A DNA stretch of 64,000 nucleotides from Nevskiaceae bacterium. Its GTDB lineage: Bacteria; Pseudomonadota; Gammaproteobacteria; Steroidobacterales; Steroidobacteraceae. The stretch spans positions 186,001 through 250,000 of the forward strand of contig JACKOV010000005.1 of NCBI GenBank assembly GCA_024234075.1, given 5' to 3'. Positions 49,573 to 58,536 of the stretch are shown here, one piece after another; the stretch's first letter is position 1, and the number at the start of each line of letters is the position of its first letter. The position numbers were made by a program, and so were the translations under genes. Under the pieces are notes generated by a model, which saw only the letters and a list, made by a program, of their open reading frames with translations, did not search any database and was not told the origin of the DNA.

Positions 49573-50580
49573 ATGCCGCGCGCCGCGCCACGTCCACGGA
49601 TGCCCGGCCAGCTGACGCCGGGCCGGCTCGGGCCGTTGCTGTCGCTGTTGTATCGCTACGGTCCGCCACGCTGGTCGCACTACGTGAAGACCCACTGGTC
49701 GGGCCAGCGGCTGGTGATGGCCATCCCCTATCTGTGGCTGCTGCTGTTCTTCGCGGTGCCGTTCCTGATCGTGCTGAAGATCTCCTTCTCGGAGGTCCGG
49801 CTGGCGATGCCGCCCTATGCGCCGTTGTGGCAGTGGGCCGAGGAAGCGCATCGGCTGGTTGTCAGTTTCAATTTCAGCAACTACCTGTTCCTGCTGACCG
49901 ACGCTCTCTACGTCAGCACCTTCCTCTATTCGGTCAAGGTCGCGGCCATCGCGACGTTGTTCTGCCTGCTTCTCGGCTATCCGATGGCCTACGCGATCGC
50001 ACGGGCGACGCCGACTTTGCGCAACCTCTACCTGATGCTGATCATCCTGCCGTTCTGGACCTCGTTCCTGCTGCGGGTGTATGCCTGGGTGGGGCTGTTG
50101 AAGGCCGATGGGGTGATCAACAACCTGTTGATGGGAACGGGACTGCTGGATGCGCCGCTGACGCTGCTGTACACGGATTTCGCCGTCTACATCGGCATCG
50201 TCTATTCCTATCTGCCGTTCATGATCCTGCCGCTGTATGCGAACCTCGAGAAGCACGATCCACAGCTGCTCGAGGCGGCCGCCGATCTCGGTGCGCATCC
50301 GCTGACCAGCTTCCTGCGGATCACCTGGCCGCTGTCGAGACCGGGGGTGATCGCCGGTTCGCTGCTGGTGTTCATCCCGGCGGTCGGCGAGTTCGTGATC
50401 CCGTCGCTGCTCGGGCGGAGCGATCAACTGATGATCGGGCGCGTGCTGTCGGACGAGTTCTTCGCGAACCGCGACTGGCCGGTGGCGAGTGCGGTGGCGA
50501 TCGCGATGCTGTTGCTGCTGCTGGTGCCGATCGTGCTGTTCCAGCGGTTCCAGAGTCGCGAGATCGGAGGTCGGCAGTGA
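49573..50580 (+). CDS. potH: Polyamine ABC transporter permease (PotH)
   Basis: Inner-membrane permease of 335 residues with six or seven predicted helices. After a basic N-terminal tail come IPYLWLLLFFAVPFLIVLKISFSE and the typical PotH segment MLIILPFWTSFLLRVYAWVGLLK. The EAA loop, which contacts PotG, reads LLEAAADLGAHPLTSFLRITWPLSRPGVIAGSLLVFIPAVGEFVIP. It overlaps potI by 4 bp (GTGA). Confidence 0.92.
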   Translation: MPRAAPRPRMPGQLTPGRLGPLLSLLYRYGPPRWSHYVKTHWSGQRLVMAIPYLWLLLFFAVPFLIVLKISFSEVRLAMPPYAPLWQWAEEAHRLVVSFNFSNYLFLLTDALYVSTFLYSVKVAAIATLFCLLLGYPMAYAIARATPTLRNLYLMLIILPFWTSFLLRVYAWVGLLKADGVINNLLMGTGLLDAPLTLLYTDFAVYIGIVYSYLPFMILPLYANLEKHDPQLLEAAADLGAHPLTSFLRITWPLSRPGVIAGSLLVFIPAVGEFVIPSLLGRSDQLMIGRVLSDEFFANRDWPVASAVAIAMLLLLLVPIVLFQRFQSREIGGRQ

Positions 50581-51425
50581 AGTCGCGCGGCTGGTTCCGG
50601 CATTCGGTGCTGGCGCTGGGGCTGGCGTTCCTCTACCTGCCGATCGTTTCGATGATCGTCTTTTCGTTCAACAATTCGCGGCTGGTCACCGTCTGGGACG
50701 CGGCCAATTCGCCGACGCTCAAGTGGTATCGCTTGCTGCTGACCAACGAGCAGATCCTCGGCGCCGCCTGGATGTCGATCAAGATCGCCGCGATGACCGC
50801 GACCGGTGCGGTGATACTGGGCACGCTGGCGGGGCTCGCACTGGTACGGTTCGGGGCGTTCCGCGGTCGAGCCTTTCTCTCCGGAATGACCACGGCGCCG
50901 TTGGTGATGCCCGAGGTGATCACCGGTCTGTCGCTGCTGCTGCTGTTCGTCGCACTCGAGCAGCTGACGGGCTGGCCGCAGGGGCGTGGCATGTTGACGA
51001 TCACCATTGCGCACGTCACCTTCGCGATGGCCTACGTCACGGTGGTGGTGCAGTCGCGGCTCACGGGCTTCGACGAATCGCTGGAGGAAGCCGCGCTCGA
51101 TCTCGGTGCGCGGCCGGCGAAGGTGTTCTTGCGGATCACCTTGCCGTTGATCCTGCCAGCGATCGTCTCTGGCTGGCTGCTGGCGTTCACGCTGTCCTGG
51201 GACGATGTCGTGATCTCGCAGTTCGTCGCCGGTCCGGGATCGTCGACGCTGCCGATGGTGGTCTTTTCCAAGGTCCGGCTCGGCGTCAGCCCCGACATCA
51301 ACGCGCTCGCGACCATCATGGTCGTGATCGTCGCCACCGGGGTCCTGCTCTCGACCTGGTGGATGCGGCGCCAGGAGCGGCGACGCGCACGCGAGGTGCA
51401 GATGGCGCGGAGGGATGACCAATGA
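50577..51425 (+). CDS. potI: Polyamine ABC transporter permease (PotI)
   Basis: Second inner-membrane permease, 282 residues, start GTG 50577 overlapping the potH stop. Features: LGLAFLYLPIVSMIVFSFNNSRLVTVWD, TTAPLVMPEVITGLSLLLLFV, the EAA loop LEEAALDLGARPAKVFLRITLPLILPAIVSGWLLAFTLSWDDVVISQF and the family's SSTLPMVVFSKVRLGVSPDINALAT. The C-terminal tail is Arg-rich. Its stop overlaps the ppgK start (ATGA). Confidence 0.92.
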   Translation: MKSRGWFRHSVLALGLAFLYLPIVSMIVFSFNNSRLVTVWDAANSPTLKWYRLLLTNEQILGAAWMSIKIAAMTATGAVILGTLAGLALVRFGAFRGRAFLSGMTTAPLVMPEVITGLSLLLLFVALEQLTGWPQGRGMLTITIAHVTFAMAYVTVVVQSRLTGFDESLEEAALDLGARPAKVFLRITLPLILPAIVSGWLLAFTLSWDDVVISQFVAGPGSSTLPMVVFSKVRLGVSPDINALATIMVVIVATGVLLSTWWMRRQERRRAREVQMARRDDQ

Positions 51426-52180
51426 GTCCGCAGCTGCTGGGCGTCGACGTCGGCGGGTCTTCGATCAAGTTTGCGCGGGTTGCCGTCGAGCGGGGCGAGG
51501 TGGTTGGCGAACTGGTCACATTGCCGACTCCGACGCCGTCTACGCCGGCCAACGTGCTCGGAGCGGTCATGAGTCATCCGCTTGCGACCGAGTGCGAGGG
51601 GCCGCTCGGCCTGGCTTTCCCGGCGGTGGTCAAGGCAGGCCGAGCCCGCACGGCCGCCCACGTCGACGATTCCTGGCTTGGCGTCGAGGCACGGGCCTTG
51701 CTCGCGGCCCGCTGGGGGCGAACCGGTGCGTTCCTCAACGATGCCGATGCTGCCGGGCTGGCCGAGATGCGCTTCGGCGCAGGTTGCGGAGCCCGCGGAG
51801 TCGTGTTCGTGCTGACGCTCGGCACCGGCATCGGTTCGGCGCTGTTCGTCGATGGGCACCTGGCGCCGAACACGGAGCTCGGACACCTGGCGGTTGCGGG
51901 CCTGGCGGATACCGAGGCGGAGGCCTGGGCCTCGGCGCGGGTTCGCGCCCAGCTCGGACTCGACTGGCCGGCCTGGGTCGCGCGACTCGATCGGGTGCTC
52001 GCAGAGCTGCAGCGCTTGTTCTGGCCCGACGTGTTCATTCTCGGCGGTGGAGTCAGCGAATATTTCGCGCATTGGGGGCATTTGCTGCAGGTGCCTGTCG
52101 AGGTTCGCCGGGCGGCGCTTGGGCCGGCTGCCGGAGCGATCGGCGCGGCAATCGCCGCACATGAACGCTACAATCCCTGA
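51422..52180 (+). CDS. ppgK: ROK-type sugar kinase, polyphosphate glucokinase-like
   Basis: 252 residues of the actin-like ATPase fold: LGVDVGGSSIKFARV (phosphate 1), LNDADAAGLAEMRFGAG (catalytic Asp), and VLTLGTGIGSALFVDGHLAPNTELGHL (phosphate 2, with the PpgK-like PNTELGH). Zinc ligands of regulatory ROK proteins are absent, and there is no DNA-binding domain. Polyphosphate- or ATP-dependent glucose phosphorylation is the likely reaction. Its ATG overlaps the potI stop, so it is translated with the polyamine permease, an unexpected partner. Confidence 0.8.
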   Translation: MSPQLLGVDVGGSSIKFARVAVERGEVVGELVTLPTPTPSTPANVLGAVMSHPLATECEGPLGLAFPAVVKAGRARTAAHVDDSWLGVEARALLAARWGRTGAFLNDADAAGLAEMRFGAGCGARGVVFVLTLGTGIGSALFVDGHLAPNTELGHLAVAGLADTEAEAWASARVRAQLGLDWPAWVARLDRVLAELQRLFWPDVFILGGGVSEYFAHWGHLLQVPVEVRRAALGPAAGAIGAAIAAHERYNP

Positions 52181-52208
52181 ACTGTCGCGCTCGAGTAGCC
52201 GGAAGCCG

Positions 52209-53384
52209 ATGTCCATGCGGAGCAAGCTCCCCGATGTGGGGACGACGATCTTCTCGGTGATTTCGCGCCGTGCGATCGAGTTCGATGCCATGAACGTTGG
52301 GCAGGGCTTTCCGGACTTTCCGATAGATCCGCTGCTGGCGCAGTGCGTGACCGAGGCGATGGCCCAGGGGCAAAACCAGTACGCGCAAGGCGATGGCGTG
52401 CCCGAGCTGCGTGAAGCGATCGCCGCCAAACTCGCCGATGCCCACGGCATCATGGTCGACCCTCGCGCCAGCATCACGGTGACTTGCGGCGCCACCGAAG
52501 CGCTGTTCTCGACCATCCAGGCCATGGTTCATCCGGGCGACGAAGTGCTGGTCTTCGATCCGGCCTACGATTCCTACGAGCCGGCGGTGCGACTGGCCGG
52601 TGGACGCTGCATTCGCATCCCGCTGTTGCCACCGTCATTTGCCTTCGACTTCGACCGAGTACGTGCTGCGCTGACGGAGCGGACGCGGCTGGTGATCGTC
52701 AATACGCCGCACAACCCGGCCTGCGTGGCGCACGATCGCAGCGTACTCGATACGCTGGCGGAGGTGCTGCGCGGGCGGGACATCTGGATACTGTCCGACG
52801 AGGTCTATGAACACACCGTGTTCGATGGCCGGGCGCACACTTCGGTCCTCGCGCACCCTGAACTGCGCGAACGCACGTTTGCGGTGTTCTCTTTCGGCAA
52901 GACGCTGCATGTCACCGGCTGGCGGGTGGGCTACTGCGTGGCGACGCCGCCGCTCATGGCGGAGTTTCGCAAGGTCCATCAGTTCAACACGTTCTCGATC
53001 GCGACGCCGCTGCAGCGCGGTATCGCCCGCTATCTGAAGCAACGGCCGGCATCCTGGTCGGAGCTGGCGGGATTCTTCCAGCGCAAGCGCGACCTGCTGA
53101 CGACCCTGCTCGAAGGCTCGGGTTTCCGCCCGCTGCCTACGCAGGGGACTTATTTCCAGCTGCTCGATTATTCGGAGCTCACCGACCAGGATGATGTCGG
53201 ATTCTCCGATCGCCTGATTCGCGAAGCCGGGGTGGCGTTGATTCCGCTGTCGCCGTTCTATCGCGAGCGTCCGGATACGCGCCTGCTGCGAATCTGTTTT
53301 GCCAAGCGTGACGAGACGCTCGAGGCGGCCGCGCAACGGCTGCGCGAGTTCGCGCTGCGCTCCGCCGCATCGGCGCTGGCCTGA
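52209..53384 (+). CDS. ybdL: Methionine/glutamine-type aminotransferase (YbdL/MtnE-like)
   Basis: Fold-type I PLP aminotransferase of 391 residues, close in pattern to E. coli YbdL: SKLPDVGTTIFSVISRRA, NVGQGFPDFP, NQYAQGDGVPELREAIA, NTPHNPACV, SDEVYEHTVFDG and Lys231 in FSFGKTLHVTGWRVGYCVA. It transaminates 2-oxo-4-methylthiobutyrate or aromatic oxoacids, commonly with glutamine as donor. Start ATG 52209 or 52215 (GGAAG at 52201); ATG 52161 would overlap ppgK. It is 21 bp before the omega-amidase gene, which would remove the 2-oxoglutaramate formed. Confidence 0.88.
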   Translation: MSMRSKLPDVGTTIFSVISRRAIEFDAMNVGQGFPDFPIDPLLAQCVTEAMAQGQNQYAQGDGVPELREAIAAKLADAHGIMVDPRASITVTCGATEALFSTIQAMVHPGDEVLVFDPAYDSYEPAVRLAGGRCIRIPLLPPSFAFDFDRVRAALTERTRLVIVNTPHNPACVAHDRSVLDTLAEVLRGRDIWILSDEVYEHTVFDGRAHTSVLAHPELRERTFAVFSFGKTLHVTGWRVGYCVATPPLMAEFRKVHQFNTFSIATPLQRGIARYLKQRPASWSELAGFFQRKRDLLTTLLEGSGFRPLPTQGTYFQLLDYSELTDQDDVGFSDRLIREAGVALIPLSPFYRERPDTRLLRICFAKRDETLEAAAQRLREFALRSAASALA

Positions 53385-53405
53385 AGGGCTGGAACACCTG
53401 CCATC

Positions 53406-54203
53406 ATGCCATTGCAGGTCACGCTCATCCAGGCAGCTTTGCACTGGCAGGATCCGGCGGCCAACCGCTGCGCATTCGATACCCCGCTCGGTGCTCTGGC
53501 CCCGGGCAGTACCGATCTCGTCGTGCTTCCGGAGATGTTTTCGACCGGGTTCGCGCTGGATGGTGCAGCGCCTGTCGAGTCGTCGCCGGGGCCGACGCTC
53601 GAGTGGATGCAGGACTGGGCGCGACGGCTCGATGCCGCAGTCACCGGCAGTGTGGCGACGCTCGACCAGGAGCGACGCTACAACCGGCTGTGGTTCGTCA
53701 CACCCGACGGCAGCGCGGTTCACTACGACAAGCGGCACTTGTTCCGGATGGGCGGCGAACAGCAGCATTTCGCGTCCGGCCGGGCCGGTCTGGTGGTGTC
53801 GTTCCGTGGCTGGCGCATCGCGCCGCTGATCTGCTACGACCTGCGTTTTCCGGTCTGGTCCCGGCGCCGCCCGGGCTACGACTACGATCTGCTGCTGTAC
53901 GTCGCCAACTGGCCGGCGCGCCGCGCCCATGCCTGGCGGCAATTGCTCGTGGCGCGCGCCATCGAGAACCAGAGCTACGTCGCCGGCGTGAACCGGATCG
54001 GCGAGGACGGCAACGGTATCGGCTACCAAGGCGACAGCGCGCTGTACGATTTTCTCGGCATGCCGCTTGCCACGCTCGACCAGCAGGCGGTTGTCGCCAC
54101 GGTCGCGCTCGACGAATGTGCGCTGGCGACGTTCCGCAAACGGTTTCCTGCACATCTCGACGCCGATCGCTTCGAGTTCATTGCCGAGGAGGGCAACGCA
54201 TGA
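53406..54203 (+). CDS. yafV: Omega-amidase (YafV/Nit2-type carbon-nitrogen hydrolase)
   Basis: Nitrilase-superfamily amidase of 265 residues hydrolysing 2-oxoglutaramate (or 2-oxosuccinamate) to the dicarboxylic oxoacid and ammonia. The Glu-Lys-Cys triad is visible: VLPEMFSTGFALD, YDKRHLFRMGGE, and Cys143 in LICYDLRFPVWSR. The pairing with the preceding aminotransferase gene is the glutamine transaminase-omega-amidase cycle seen with methionine salvage genes. Its stop overlaps the next start (ATGA). Confidence 0.88.
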   Translation: MPLQVTLIQAALHWQDPAANRCAFDTPLGALAPGSTDLVVLPEMFSTGFALDGAAPVESSPGPTLEWMQDWARRLDAAVTGSVATLDQERRYNRLWFVTPDGSAVHYDKRHLFRMGGEQQHFASGRAGLVVSFRGWRIAPLICYDLRFPVWSRRRPGYDYDLLLYVANWPARRAHAWRQLLVARAIENQSYVAGVNRIGEDGNGIGYQGDSALYDFLGMPLATLDQQAVVATVALDECALATFRKRFPAHLDADRFEFIAEEGNA

Positions 54204-55423
54204 GTGGCCAGCATGAGCAGTCGGGATCCGGGCAGGCCGGGGCGTTGCAGCGTGAGACTCGTGTCAACCATCCGCCACGGGTCGAGCTGCCGCCGGACAA
54301 TCAGCCGCTGACCCCTCCGATCTATCAGAGCGTCAAATACGAGTTCGGGTCGGTCGAGGAGACAGTGCGGGCCGTGCACGGCAAGCGGCCGGGATTCTTC
54401 TATTCGCGCAGCGGCAACCCGACGGTGCGCCAGCTCGAGCTGTTGCTCGCCGATCTGCAGGGGCGCGACGATGCGCTGGCCTGTGCTTCCGGTGTCAATG
54501 CGGTCGCGCAGGCGTTGTTTACGCTGACCTCGGCGGGCGATCACGTGCTGTGCTTTGCCGAGACCTACGGTCCGACGCGACAGATCATCCGCCGTTTTCT
54601 GGCACGCTTCGGGGTACGCCACACGCTGTTGTCGATCGAGGATCTGGCCGGCATCGAGCGCACGCTTGCGACCGTACCGACCCGGCTGGTGTTCTTCGAG
54701 AGTCCGACCAATCCGGTCACCAAGGTCGCGGATATCGCGGCGATCACGCGACTGGCGCATGTCCACGGGGCGTTGGCGGTGCTGGACAACACCTTTGCCG
54801 GCTTCCACCAGCACGGCGAATACGACGTCGACCTCTTCATCCACAGCCTGACCAAGTATGCGGCTGGCACCGGCGATGTCATGGGCGGGGTCGTGATTGG
54901 CCGTCACGAGCTTATACAGGCCATGCGTCCTGACTGGGGGCTGTTCGGTGCCCAGCTCGATCCGCATGCCGCCTTTCTGCTGATGCGTGGCATGAAGACC
55001 TATTTCTTGCGGTACCGCGCCCAGTGTGCCGCTGCACTGGAACTGGCCAGCTTCCTGGCTGCCCAGCCGGGCGTCGAGCGCGTGCGTTACCCCGGCTTGC
55101 CCACCCACCCGCAGGCGGCCTTGGCGCGGGCGCAGATGCGGGAGTTCGGGTCGGTGGTGACCTTCGATATTGCGGCCGGAGCGGAGGCTGCGCGGCGGTT
55201 TACCGAGGCGCTGCAGCTGTTTGCGATCGCCGCGAGCCTGGGCAGTACCGAATCGCTGGTCCTGCCGCCGCAGATGATGCAGCCTCGGGACGCCACGCCG
55301 GAACAGCTGGCTTGGTCCGATATCCGCCCGGGAACCGTGCGGTTGTCGATCGGCCTGGAAGATCTGGGCGACCTGCGGGCCGATCTGGCACAGGCGCTGG
55401 CAGTGGCGGCAGCGCCCGGCTGA
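54200..55423 (+). CDS. Cys/Met metabolism PLP enzyme (cystathionine gamma-synthase/beta-lyase/methionine gamma-lyase family)
   Basis: Trans-sulfuration-type PLP enzyme of 407 residues: LTPPIYQSVKYEFGSVEE, YSRSGNPTVRQLELLLADLQG, ACASGVNAVAQALFTLTSAGDHVL, ESPTNPVTKVADI, LDNTFAGFHQHGEYDVDLFIHSLTKYAAGTGDVMGG with Schiff-base Lys219, and the C-terminal SLGSTESLVLPPQM and RPGTVRLSIGLEDLGDL. Lyase against synthase activity cannot be decided from the motifs. Its coupling to a methionine-related aminotransferase and omega-amidase points to sulfur amino acid turnover. Confidence 0.85.
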   Translation: MSGQHEQSGSGQAGALQRETRVNHPPRVELPPDNQPLTPPIYQSVKYEFGSVEETVRAVHGKRPGFFYSRSGNPTVRQLELLLADLQGRDDALACASGVNAVAQALFTLTSAGDHVLCFAETYGPTRQIIRRFLARFGVRHTLLSIEDLAGIERTLATVPTRLVFFESPTNPVTKVADIAAITRLAHVHGALAVLDNTFAGFHQHGEYDVDLFIHSLTKYAAGTGDVMGGVVIGRHELIQAMRPDWGLFGAQLDPHAAFLLMRGMKTYFLRYRAQCAAALELASFLAAQPGVERVRYPGLPTHPQAALARAQMREFGSVVTFDIAAGAEAARRFTEALQLFAIAASLGSTESLVLPPQMMQPRDATPEQLAWSDIRPGTVRLSIGLEDLGDLRADLAQALAVAAAPG

Positions 55424-55531
55424 GGTTCGTGCCCGCCGTTGGAGCGTGACGCGCTTGGCGGTTCGGGAGCCCGTCGGTGGACGAAGGCACGCCGGCGGGG
55501 GAGCCTTGGCGGCGGACGTTTCCCCCCGACC

Positions 55532-56299
55532 ATGGCCTTGCCCCTTCACAAACAGATCCCCCGGTGTCGCGCCGACGATGGCGCCGTGCTGCGGCTGGCA
55601 TTGCTGTCGCAGGCGGCGGAGACGGAGGTGGCGGCCCTGGGGCCGCGTCCGGCGGCACTGCGCACGGTCGTCGACGCCTTGTCGGTCGGGGTCGCGCTGC
55701 CGTTCGACGGCGGCCCGCAGCACCCGTCGTTGGCTGAGGCACTGCATGCGATCCGGGCCGGGCTGTTCTCGGCGCCGGGCCGCGAGCCTGAAGCCGACCG
55801 GCTGTGGCGTGAAGCGCTGGCGACGGCCTGGTTGTCGGCGGCGATCGCGCGGCTCGCCGGTGGTTCGCCCGGCAGTGCCGGCTTCGCGGGGCTGTTGCAT
55901 CGGGCCGGCGACCTGCTCGCCCTGCGCGCCCTGGCGGCAGCCGAGATCGCCGAGCAAGTTCGCAGCGATACCTCTGCTGTGCTGGCAGCTTGTGCAGCGC
56001 TCGAGCCTCACTTGTCGACGGTGCTGCGGCGGTCCTGGCGCCTGCCGCCCCTGGTCGGCCGGGCGATGCTGGAGTGGCGCTGTCCCGACGGCGCGTCGTC
56101 GTCCATCCGGTTGCCGGAAGCGCGGGCCGTGTATTTCGGGCATGCGTTTGCCAACCAGTTGCTGTTTGCGCAGTTCCCGTCGCCGGGCCTGGCCGAAGCG
56201 GCCGTGGCCGGATTGCGGCTGGATGGCCGCGAGATCGCCGCGCTGCAGGCGGGTTTCGGGCCATTGCGGCAGGCGGTCGAATCGCTGTCGTCGCGGTAG
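55532..56299 (+). CDS. HDOD-domain-like protein
   Basis: 255 residues, Ala/Leu-rich and helical. The segment HPSLAEALHAIRAGLF, LWREALATAWLSAAIARLAGG then GFAGLLHRAGDLLALRALAAAEIAEQ resembles the degenerate HD fold of HDOD proteins. No EAL, GGDEF or receiver domain is attached. HDOD proteins act in signalling, often by protein-protein contact; the partner here is unknown. ATG 55532 is preferred, as upstream in-frame codons encode a low-complexity Arg/Gly stretch. It lies between the PLP lyase and agmatine deiminase genes. Confidence 0.65.
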   Translation: MALPLHKQIPRCRADDGAVLRLALLSQAAETEVAALGPRPAALRTVVDALSVGVALPFDGGPQHPSLAEALHAIRAGLFSAPGREPEADRLWREALATAWLSAAIARLAGGSPGSAGFAGLLHRAGDLLALRALAAAEIAEQVRSDTSAVLAACAALEPHLSTVLRRSWRLPPLVGRAMLEWRCPDGASSSIRLPEARAVYFGHAFANQLLFAQFPSPGLAEAAVAGLRLDGREIAALQAGFGPLRQAVESLSSR

Positions 56300-56347
56300 A
56301 CGGATTGCCGAGTCGATCGAGCCGGGTGTGCGATCGCTTCGCATACA

Positions 56348-57475
56348 ATGCCGCGCATGTCACTCACGCTGGATTCCACACCCGCTGCGGACGGCTTCCG
56401 CATGCCCGGAGAATTCGAGCCGCATCGCGGCTGCTGGATGCTCTGGCCTTTCCGTCCCGACAACTGGCGTGAGGGCGCCTTGCCGGCACAGCGCGCCTTT
56501 GCAGCGGTTGCCGAGGCGATTGCCCGTTTCGAGCCGGTCACCGTCGGCGCTTCGGCGGCGCAGTACGAGTTTGCGCGCAGTGCGCTGCCGCCTCCGGTCC
56601 GGGTCGTCGAACTCTCCAGCGACGACGCCTGGATGCGCGACGTCGGTCCGACCTGTGTCGTCGATCGCGCCGGCACCGTGCGCGGGGTCGACTGGCGCTT
56701 CAATGCCTGGGGCGGCCTGCGCGGCGGCCTCTATTTCCCCTGGGATCAGGACGATCTGGTGGCGCGCAAGGTACTCGAGATCGAGCGTCTCGACCGCTAT
56801 CGCGCGCCGCTGATCAACGAGGGTGGGGCGATCCACTCGGATGGCGAAGGTACGTTGCTCGTCACCGAGCAGTGCCTGTTGAACCGCAATCGCAATCCGC
56901 AGATCACCGGCGCCCAGATCGAAGCCTTGCTGAAGGCCTATACCGGTGCGACCGAAGTGGTCTGGCTAGGCGATGGCGTGTTCAACGACGAAACCGATGG
57001 CCACATCGACAACCTGGCCTGTTTCGTCGCTCCGGGCGAGGTGGCGCTGCTGTGGACCGACGATGAACGCGATCCGCAGCACGAGATCTGTCTCGAGGCC
57101 TGGGAGCGCCTGCACGATGCGCGCGACGCCCGCGGGCGCCGCTTCAAGGTTCACCGTCTGCCGATGCCCGGGCCGCTGTACATGAGCCGTGCCGAGGCCG
57201 CGGGTCTGCAGGCTCGCGCCGGCGTCAAGCCGCGTCACGCCCGCGAACGTCTGGCTGCCAGCTACGTCAATTTCTACATCGCCAACGGCGGCGTGGTCGC
57301 GCCGCTGCTGGATCCGCGTACGGATGCGGCCGTGCTGGCCAAACTGCGACGGCTGTTCCCGGGGCGCAAGGTCGTCGGCGTGGCAGCCCGCGAGATCCTG
57401 CTCGGGGGCGGCAACATCCACTGCATCACCCAGCAGATTCCGGCGGGTGGCCGGTCGCGCAGCCGCTCCGGCTAG
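56348..57475 (+). CDS. aguA: Agmatine deiminase
   Basis: Converts agmatine to N-carbamoylputrescine and ammonia, feeding putrescine synthesis; 375 residues of the guanidino-modifying fold. Seen: MPGEFEPHRGCWMLWPFRPDNW, SSDDAWMRDVGPTCVVD, FNAWGGLRGGLYFPWDQDD, EGGAIHSDGEGTLLVTEQCLL, NDETDGHIDNLACFV, and the catalytic Cys359 in GGGNIHCITQQ. ATG 56348 or 56357 may start it; TACAAT at 56344-56349 could be a -10 hexamer, which would favour the second. aguB is not in the window. Its TAG stop overlaps the histidine kinase stop in CTAG (57472-57475). Confidence 0.92.
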   Translation: MPRMSLTLDSTPAADGFRMPGEFEPHRGCWMLWPFRPDNWREGALPAQRAFAAVAEAIARFEPVTVGASAAQYEFARSALPPPVRVVELSSDDAWMRDVGPTCVVDRAGTVRGVDWRFNAWGGLRGGLYFPWDQDDLVARKVLEIERLDRYRAPLINEGGAIHSDGEGTLLVTEQCLLNRNRNPQITGAQIEALLKAYTGATEVVWLGDGVFNDETDGHIDNLACFVAPGEVALLWTDDERDPQHEICLEAWERLHDARDARGRRFKVHRLPMPGPLYMSRAEAAGLQARAGVKPRHARERLAASYVNFYIANGGVVAPLLDPRTDAAVLAKLRRLFPGRKVVGVAAREILLGGGNIHCITQQIPAGGRSRSRSG

Positions 57476-58536
57476 GATCCGCGGTGCACGCGCTCGCGTG
57501 CGCCTTGCGGGCAGATGCAGCGCACGACCGTGCCGCCGAGCCGGTGGTTGGCGATCTGCAGATCGCCGCCGATGACCTGCGCGCGATAGCGCATGGTGCG
57601 CAGCCCGAGCCCCGAGGAGCTTTGCTCGCCCGGCGGAAGCCCGTGGCCGTTGTCGTGGATGGAAAGGCGGATCGCCGCGCCGTCGGCGCCGAGCTGGATG
57701 CGCACGCGCGAGGCCTTGCCGTGGCGCATCGCATTGCTGAGTGCTTCCTGCACGATCCGGTACAGGTGGTTGGCGGCGTTTTCGTCGAGGTGCAGCGGCT
57801 GCGACATGCGCGTGCGCAGTGTCGTGGCCAGGCCGTAGGTCTCGCATGCTCGTGCAGTGAGGGCACGGAGTGCCGGCACCAGCCCGCCACGCTCCAGCGA
57901 TACCGGCGAGAGGCCGCGCGCCAGGGTGCGGGTGTTGTGGATCGACTGGTTCAGCAGGCCGACGATTTCCTCGATTTCGTCCAGAACTTCCGGCTGGGTG
58001 CATTGCAGGCGTTGGCTCAGCCCGCGCAGTAGCAGACTGATACCGGTCAGTTCCTGGCCGAGGCCGTCGTGCAGGTCGTTGCCGATCCGCTGCCGCTCGC
58101 GGTTTCTGACCTCGAGGATCTGCCGTTCCAGCAGTGAGCGTTCCGAGACGTCGTCGAGTGCGGCGAGCCAGTGGCCGGCGCCGTCGATCGTCAGCGGCGT
58201 GACCACGCAGCTAGCCGTGAAGCGGCTGCCGTCGCGTCGCAGGCATTCGAGTTCCACCGGTTCGCTGCGCCGGGTCGCGAGCGGTGCCGGCAGCCGGCGC
58301 CGCAGGGCTGCCGGCAGCACGTCGCCGAGCCGACACAGCAAGTCGATCGATTGGCCATCGAGCTCGTGCGGCGCATAGCCGAACAGTTCGTCGAACGCGG
58401 GGTTGGTCAGGCGGATCTGCCGGCGATCGTCGATCAGCACCACGCCCTCGCGCATGATCTCGAGGATCTGCACCTGTAGTTGCAACGTCCGCAGGCCCTG
58501 CTCCGCGGCATCCTGCAGGCTCAGTGACGGTGCCAT
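57472..58536 (-). CDS. Soluble PAS-domain sensor histidine kinase (NarL-type partner, HisKA_3)
   Basis: 354 residues. PAS domain at about 25-135 (MREGVVLIDDRRQIRLTNPAFDELFGY, CLRRDGSRFTASCVVTPL), phosphoacceptor His156 in ERQRIGNDLHDGLGQELTGIS, and HATPase with NHLYRIVQEALSNAMRHG, DNGHGLPPG and GLGLRTMRYRA. There is no membrane helix, so it senses a cytoplasmic cue. The partner should be a LuxR/NarL-type response regulator, but none is in the window. Its start overlaps the 3' end of the TonB receptor gene by 16 bp, so they form one transcript and are translationally linked. Confidence 0.88.
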   Translation of the reverse strand: MAPSLSLQDAAEQGLRTLQLQVQILEIMREGVVLIDDRRQIRLTNPAFDELFGYAPHELDGQSIDLLCRLGDVLPAALRRRLPAPLATRRSEPVELECLRRDGSRFTASCVVTPLTIDGAGHWLAALDDVSERSLLERQILEVRNRERQRIGNDLHDGLGQELTGISLLLRGLSQRLQCTQPEVLDEIEEIVGLLNQSIHNTRTLARGLSPVSLERGGLVPALRALTARACETYGLATTLRTRMSQPLHLDENAANHLYRIVQEALSNAMRHGKASRVRIQLGADGAAIRLSIHDNGHGLPPGEQSSSGLGLRTMRYRAQVIGGDLQIANHRLGGTVVRCICPQGARERVHRGS

